Shown here: piece by piece, positions 60,198 to 64,000 of the stretch | Layout of the letters: each line of letters opens with the position of its first letter | Position numbering within the stretch: the stretch's first letter is position 1 | Assembly (NCBI GenBank): GCA_002753155.1 | Contig: PDZW01000002.1 | Span: 62,001 to 126,000 of the forward strand | DNA length: 64,000 nucleotides | Direction of reading: 5' to 3' | Source of the DNA: Alphaproteobacteria bacterium WMHbin7 | Lineage (GTDB): Bacteria; Pseudomonadota; Alphaproteobacteria; Rhodospirillales; WMHbin7 | The notes under the pieces: model-generated | Told to the model about the DNA's origin: nothing | The model's database searches: none | The model's input: the letters and a program-made list of their open reading frames with translations, nothing else | Program-made: the position numbers and the translations under genes

Positions 60198-61851
60198 AGC
60201 GGCCCCGCCGGGCATTCTGCCCGATCTCGATCAGCACCTCGTCCAGTTCGCCGACGAAGCGCTGGATATCGAACAGGGGCAGATGGTCCCGTTCCACCCG
60301 CAGGCGGTTTCTGATGGTTTGCAGGGCCTGCCGGTCGTGTGCAAGGCTGACCGCCCGTGCGACATAGTCCTCTTGCGTTGCGCAGATCATCTCGCCAAGC
60401 CCGGCAGCCGAGAGCAGGCTGGCCGAGACCCGGGCGGGAAAGGCCCGACCCACCAGACCCAGCACGGGACAACCGGCCCAAAGCGCGTCGGAGGTGGTGG
60501 AATGGCCGCCATAGACCGGCGTATCCAAAGCCAGATCGGCCAGATGATAGCGCGCCGTGTGTGCCTCGCGCGGCTTTCCCTGGGCGAAGACCAGACGGTC
60601 TGGATCGATCCTCGCCCGTTCTGCCTCTGCCCTGAGATTGACCTGCATGCCCTCGTTCAGGCCCCACAGCCACAACAAGCTGTCTTCAACCTGCGCCAGG
60701 ATCGACATCCAGCAGGCGAAGATGGCGGGCGTGATCTTTTGCGGCTGGACGAAACTGGCGAGCACGAAAGAGCCGGGGGCCAGACCTTCCTCGGCGCGGG
60801 TCGGGGGTGATGCGATGCCTCGTGTGGGATCGTTGGGCTGATAGGTGGTGGGAAGGCGAAACACCGCCTCGTCATAGAATTTCTCGAATTCAGGGGGGAT
60901 GATGATCGGGTCGGCGATGATTGCGTCGCAAAGCCCCCCCATCGAGCCCGGCCAGCCGAAATAATTGATGGTGACCGGCGCCCTGGTCAGCAGCAGAACT
61001 TCCTTTTGCATGGCGGTCGTGAAGCCCGAGAGATCGATCAGCAGATCGATGCCGTCGGCTTCGATGAGGTCAACCAACTCGGAAACCTCCAGATGCGCCA
61101 CCTCGCGAAAAGCGTCGCAGCCATCGATCATCCTTTGTCCGGCACTTCCGGGTTTTAGCGCGTTCTGAACATAGGCGGTGGCGTGAATTCTGTCGCGGTC
61201 ATGCAGTGACGGCACCTGGGCATATTGCACCGCCAGCGGATGATCATGAAAATCGGCGCAAAGATAGCCGATCTTGAGGATGCCAGCGCCAATAGCGCGT
61301 CTCTGTCGGGGGCCGGGGTTTCCAGCGCGCTTTCGTACACTGGCCGCCACGTTGCGGGCCGAGGCCAATTGGGCCGCCGGATTGTCGGCGATCAACAGAA
61401 TCTTGAAGGGATCGACCGGCTGGCCGCGTCCGACGGTATCGAGCAGGGCGGCGTTTAACTGGTCCAATTGCGTCCAGTCGCACAAGCGGCGCTTCAATTC
61501 CAGCAGATGCTCAAGGCATTCCGTATCCTCGGGCGCCAGACGGAAGGCCTCGCCATAGGCGGCCAAGGCCTGGGGCAGGCGGCCCAGCAGGCGATAGACC
61601 TTGCCAAGACCGGCATGGGCGACGGCCAGTCCCGGCCAGTGCAAGACAGCGCGTTCCAGATATTCGGCGGCGATCTCCAGCCTGCCGGTGAGCAGGGTCA
61701 GATTGCCATAGAGGTAAAGGGCATGGGGATGGGTGGCATCGACCGCCAGAACCTTCAAGAACAGGTCCTCGGCCAGATCCAGCCTTCCCGCCATCTGATA
61801 GTCGAGCCCCTTCTGGCAGGCCTCGTCCAGGGAAAGGGTGCGCTGGCTCAT
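60190..61851 (-). CDS. TPR and GT41 (SPINDLY/OGT-like) glycosyltransferase
   Basis: A 553-residue protein: three or four TPR units at the N-terminus (about 10-125) and a GT-B domain of the O-GlcNAc/O-fucose-transferase type (about 190-545). Visible motifs are ADFHDHPLAVQY, INYFGWPGSMG and PVYGGHSTTSDALWAG, the last being the nucleotide-sugar site. In bacteria such enzymes modify surface or flagellar proteins or other intracellular targets; the target here is unknown. Its start overlaps the recG stop (ATGA). Confidence 0.9.
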   Translation of the reverse strand: MSQRTLSLDEACQKGLDYQMAGRLDLAEDLFLKVLAVDATHPHALYLYGNLTLLTGRLEIAAEYLERAVLHWPGLAVAHAGLGKVYRLLGRLPQALAAYGEAFRLAPEDTECLEHLLELKRRLCDWTQLDQLNAALLDTVGRGQPVDPFKILLIADNPAAQLASARNVAASVRKRAGNPGPRQRRAIGAGILKIGYLCADFHDHPLAVQYAQVPSLHDRDRIHATAYVQNALKPGSAGQRMIDGCDAFREVAHLEVSELVDLIEADGIDLLIDLSGFTTAMQKEVLLLTRAPVTINYFGWPGSMGGLCDAIIADPIIIPPEFEKFYDEAVFRLPTTYQPNDPTRGIASPPTRAEEGLAPGSFVLASFVQPQKITPAIFACWMSILAQVEDSLLWLWGLNEGMQVNLRAEAERARIDPDRLVFAQGKPREAHTARYHLADLALDTPVYGGHSTTSDALWAGCPVLGLVGRAFPARVSASLLSAAGLGEMICATQEDYVARAVSLAHDRQALQTIRNRLRVERDHLPLFDIQRFVGELDEVLIEIGQNARRGRFS

Positions 61852-63944
61852 CCGCTCCTCAAGGTCGCCACCTGGGCGTCGCGGGCAAAGAGGTAGAGGA
61901 GTGTTCGCAAAGCGCTCCCGCGCTCGCTTTCCAGTTCGGGATCGCGCTCCAGGATCAGCTTGGCGTCGTCCCTGGCCACGGCCAGCAGATCGCCATGCTG
62001 GGACAGATCGGCCAGACGGAATTCGGGCAGGCCGCTCTGCCTTGTGCCCATCAGTTCGCCCGCCCCTCGAAGGCGCAGATCCTCTTCGGCGATTCTGAAG
62101 CCGTCCTCGGTTTCGCGCATGATCTTAAGCCTGGCCTTGGCGGTTTCGCTTAAGGGATGGCCATAGAGCAGCAGACAGGCCGAGGGCCGCTCACTTCTGC
62201 CCACGCGGCCTCGCAACTGGTGCAACTGGGCCAGGCCGAAGCGCTCGGCATGCTCGATCACCATGATGGTGGCCTCGGGCACATTGACTCCCACCTCGAT
62301 CACGGTGGTGGCGACCAGAATGGACAACGGCCCCTCGGCGAAATCCTGCATCACGCGGTCCTTCTCGGGTCCCTTCAAGCGCCCATGGACCAGACCCACC
62401 CGGCCCGGAAAATGCGCTTCGAGGTCTAAAAAGCGCTCCTCGGCGGCCTTGAGATCGATCTTTTCCGACTCTTCCACCAGGGGGCAGACCCAATAGACCT
62501 TGGCACCCTGGGCCAGGGCGCGGGTGATGGCTCCGGTCACTTCCTCGGCCCGGTTCAGGGGCATGGCCCTGGTCTCCACCGGCTTTCGTCCCGGCGGCTT
62601 TTCGTCGAGGCGCGAGATGTCCATGTCGCCATAGGCGGTCAGCGTGAGCGTGCGCGGGATGGGGGTGGCGGTCATCACCAGCACGTCGGCGGCCCGGCTT
62701 TTGCCGGTCAGGCCCAGTCGCTGATGGACGCCGAAACGGTGCTGTTCGTCGATGATGGCGAGCGCCAGATCGTTGAAGGCGACGTCCTCCTCGATCAGGG
62801 CGTGGGTGCCGACCACCAGGGGAACGGCCCCCGAAGCCAGCCCGTCCAGAATGGCCTGACGATTCTTGCCCTTGTCGCGCCCGGTCAGCAGGACCAGGGG
62901 TACGCCCGCCGCCTCGGCCAGTGGGGTCAGGGTGGCAAGATGCTGGCGGGCCAGAATCTCCGTGGGCGCCATCAGTGCTGCCTGGGCGCCTGATTCCACG
63001 GCGGCCAGCATGGCGAACAGAGCCACCACCGTCTTGCCGCTGCCGACATCGCCCTGAAGCAGACGCAACATGCGCGAGGGCTCGGCCATGTCCTTTAAGA
63101 TTTCGCTAAGCGAGCGTTCCTGGGCCAGGGTCAGGCGAAAGGGCAGGGCGGAACGCACCCTGGCCGACAGGACTCCATCGCCCTGAATGGTGCGCCCGGC
63201 CAGGCGTTTCATCGAGCGGCGCACCAGGGCCAAAGCCAACTGATTGGCCAGCAACTCGTCATAGGCCAGGCGCGAGCGGTCCGGTGTCTGGGCCGCCAGA
63301 TCACTCTCGTTCTCGGGGGCATGGGCGCGTCTTAAGGCTTTCTCCCAGTCAGGCCAGCCGTTCTTGGTCTTCCAACTGGCATCCTGCCATTCGGTCAAAG
63401 GGGGGAGGCGCTCGAGGGCAGCTTGCACGGCCTTGCGCAGCGTCTTGGGGGGCAGACCCGCCGTCAGCGGATAGACCGGCTCGACCGAGGCCAGTTTCTC
63501 CAGGTCTTCAATGGGGCCGATATGATCGGGGTGCGCCATCTGAAGCTCGGCCCCGTAATGCTCGACCTTGCCGCTGACCACGCGGATTTCGTCCACCGGC
63601 AGGGATTTCACCAGATGATCGGCATGGGCGTGGAAGAAGACCAGGGTGATGCGTCCCGTCTCGTCGGCGCAGACCACGCGGTAGGGGCGCTTGTGCGCAC
63701 CCTTGCCGGGCGGCGGCGGATGGTGGGCCAGCACGCGCAAGGTCAGGGTGGCGATGCGCTGATCGGGGGCATCGCACAGCTTGGGTTTGAAGCGCCGGTC
63801 GATGAGGCCCACCGGCAGATGCCAAAGCAGATCGGCCACCTTGTCGCCGCCCAACAGCTTGGCCGCCAGCTTGGACAGGCGCGGTCCCAGCCCCGGCAGG
63901 TGGGCCAGATCGGCAAAGAGGGGGTTGAGAATAGCTGGGCGCAT
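61848..63944 (-). CDS. recG: ATP-dependent DNA helicase RecG
   Basis: Remodels stalled replication forks and branched DNA. The 698-residue helicase has the N-terminal wedge/OB domain (about 1-250), Walker A GDVGSGKTVVA, the DEQHRFG motif II, TATPIPRTL motif III, and the C-terminal RecG segment HQLRGRVGRS. All motifs are intact. ATG 63944 is preferred over a TTG one codon earlier. It is coupled to the GT41 gene by ATGA, an unusual neighbour. Confidence 0.96.
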   Translation of the reverse strand: MRPAILNPLFADLAHLPGLGPRLSKLAAKLLGGDKVADLLWHLPVGLIDRRFKPKLCDAPDQRIATLTLRVLAHHPPPPGKGAHKRPYRVVCADETGRITLVFFHAHADHLVKSLPVDEIRVVSGKVEHYGAELQMAHPDHIGPIEDLEKLASVEPVYPLTAGLPPKTLRKAVQAALERLPPLTEWQDASWKTKNGWPDWEKALRRAHAPENESDLAAQTPDRSRLAYDELLANQLALALVRRSMKRLAGRTIQGDGVLSARVRSALPFRLTLAQERSLSEILKDMAEPSRMLRLLQGDVGSGKTVVALFAMLAAVESGAQAALMAPTEILARQHLATLTPLAEAAGVPLVLLTGRDKGKNRQAILDGLASGAVPLVVGTHALIEEDVAFNDLALAIIDEQHRFGVHQRLGLTGKSRAADVLVMTATPIPRTLTLTAYGDMDISRLDEKPPGRKPVETRAMPLNRAEEVTGAITRALAQGAKVYWVCPLVEESEKIDLKAAEERFLDLEAHFPGRVGLVHGRLKGPEKDRVMQDFAEGPLSILVATTVIEVGVNVPEATIMVIEHAERFGLAQLHQLRGRVGRSERPSACLLLYGHPLSETAKARLKIMRETEDGFRIAEEDLRLRGAGELMGTRQSGLPEFRLADLSQHGDLLAVARDDAKLILERDPELESERGSALRTLLYLFARDAQVATLRSG

Positions 63945-64000
63945 CAAATTATTCTGGCAGAGTGGAACGCAGGCGACTATACCCGAGGCCGCGATGGATC
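63945..64000. other. Edge sequence without visible gene
   Basis: The last 56 bases lie upstream of recG. No open frame with support or RNA can be seen; this should be the recG promoter region or the start of a divergent gene outside the window. Confidence 0.4.

Noticed and set aside
1-64000. CRISPR array, prophage or complete insertion sequence
   Set aside because: No regularly spaced repeats with unique spacers, no cas, phage-structural, integrase or transposase genes were found.

Overview
The window is a chromosomal segment of an alphaproteobacterium, most likely in or near the Rhodospirillales. The case rests on gene order and content: the run PIMT-like / tolC / popZ / valS, a PopZ polar-organising protein, pyruvate dehydrogenase E1-beta carrying a lipoyl domain, bactofilin next to an M23 peptidase, and several hemerythrin proteins. 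The sequence is GC-rich, tightly packed and uses many 4-nt ATGA stop/start overlaps. Species cannot be named from sequence alone.

Layout. 1-5.5 kb: polyphosphate kinase (5' end cut by the window), exopolyphosphatase, and a hemerythrin-fused sensor kinase. 5.5-15.1 kb: a Pat-type acyl-CoA synthetase/GNAT protein (minus strand), an HD-GYP c-di-GMP phosphodiesterase followed by a bacteriohemerythrin, a CheY-like receiver, a class V aminotransferase, a GT4 glycosyltransferase and a small anchored protein. 15.1-20.2 kb: an accessory three-gene cassette after an AT-rich leader, centred on a 1089-residue protein with two LamG-like domains, a hydrophobic core and a transglutaminase-like C-terminus. 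It ends in two very strong palindromes. 20.2-21.7 kb: a DsrE-like / haem-protein / ribbon-helix-helix operon. 21.8-24.7 kb: a B12-binding radical SAM gene lying between a degenerate tRNA-Asn 3' fragment and the intact tRNA-Asn, followed by tRNA-Cys.

24.9-32.1 kb: PIMT-like methyltransferase, TolC, PopZ, an inserted two-gene unknown cassette, ValRS and a DUF2461 protein. 32.1-39.7 kb: a Phd/PemK-like toxin-antitoxin pair, the pyruvate dehydrogenase operon (E1-alpha, lipoylated E1-beta, E2 without a lipoyl domain, E3), lipA, a Coq10/RatA protein and a second toxin-antitoxin pair. 39.7-49.4 kb: YkgJ-like, GT2, pncC and pgpA; then M23 peptidase with bactofilin, a HAD phosphatase, Slt, dapA, smpB, a tandem repeat, and a molybdopterin oxidoreductase.

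49.4-64 kb: two unknown proteins, a Tim44-like protein, a family-5-type uracil-DNA glycosylase, a NYN/LabA protein, then a fully coupled nudix-queA-tgt-queF-queG operon with a trailing cytochrome c. Last come a cyclic-nucleotide-binding protein, a DUF502 membrane protein, a DUF4160/DUF2442 pair, a TPR/GT41 glycosyltransferase and recG.

How parts work together: ppk/ppx build and degrade polyphosphate. The hemerythrin kinase and the HD-GYP/bacteriohemerythrin pair point to oxygen or redox control of signalling. lipA lies beside a PDH complex that apparently has only one lipoyl domain, on E1-beta. The que genes give late queuosine steps in one transcript. The best candidate for an undescribed system is the LamG/transglutaminase-like cassette at 15.3-20.1 kb; the next is the tRNA-flanked radical SAM locus.
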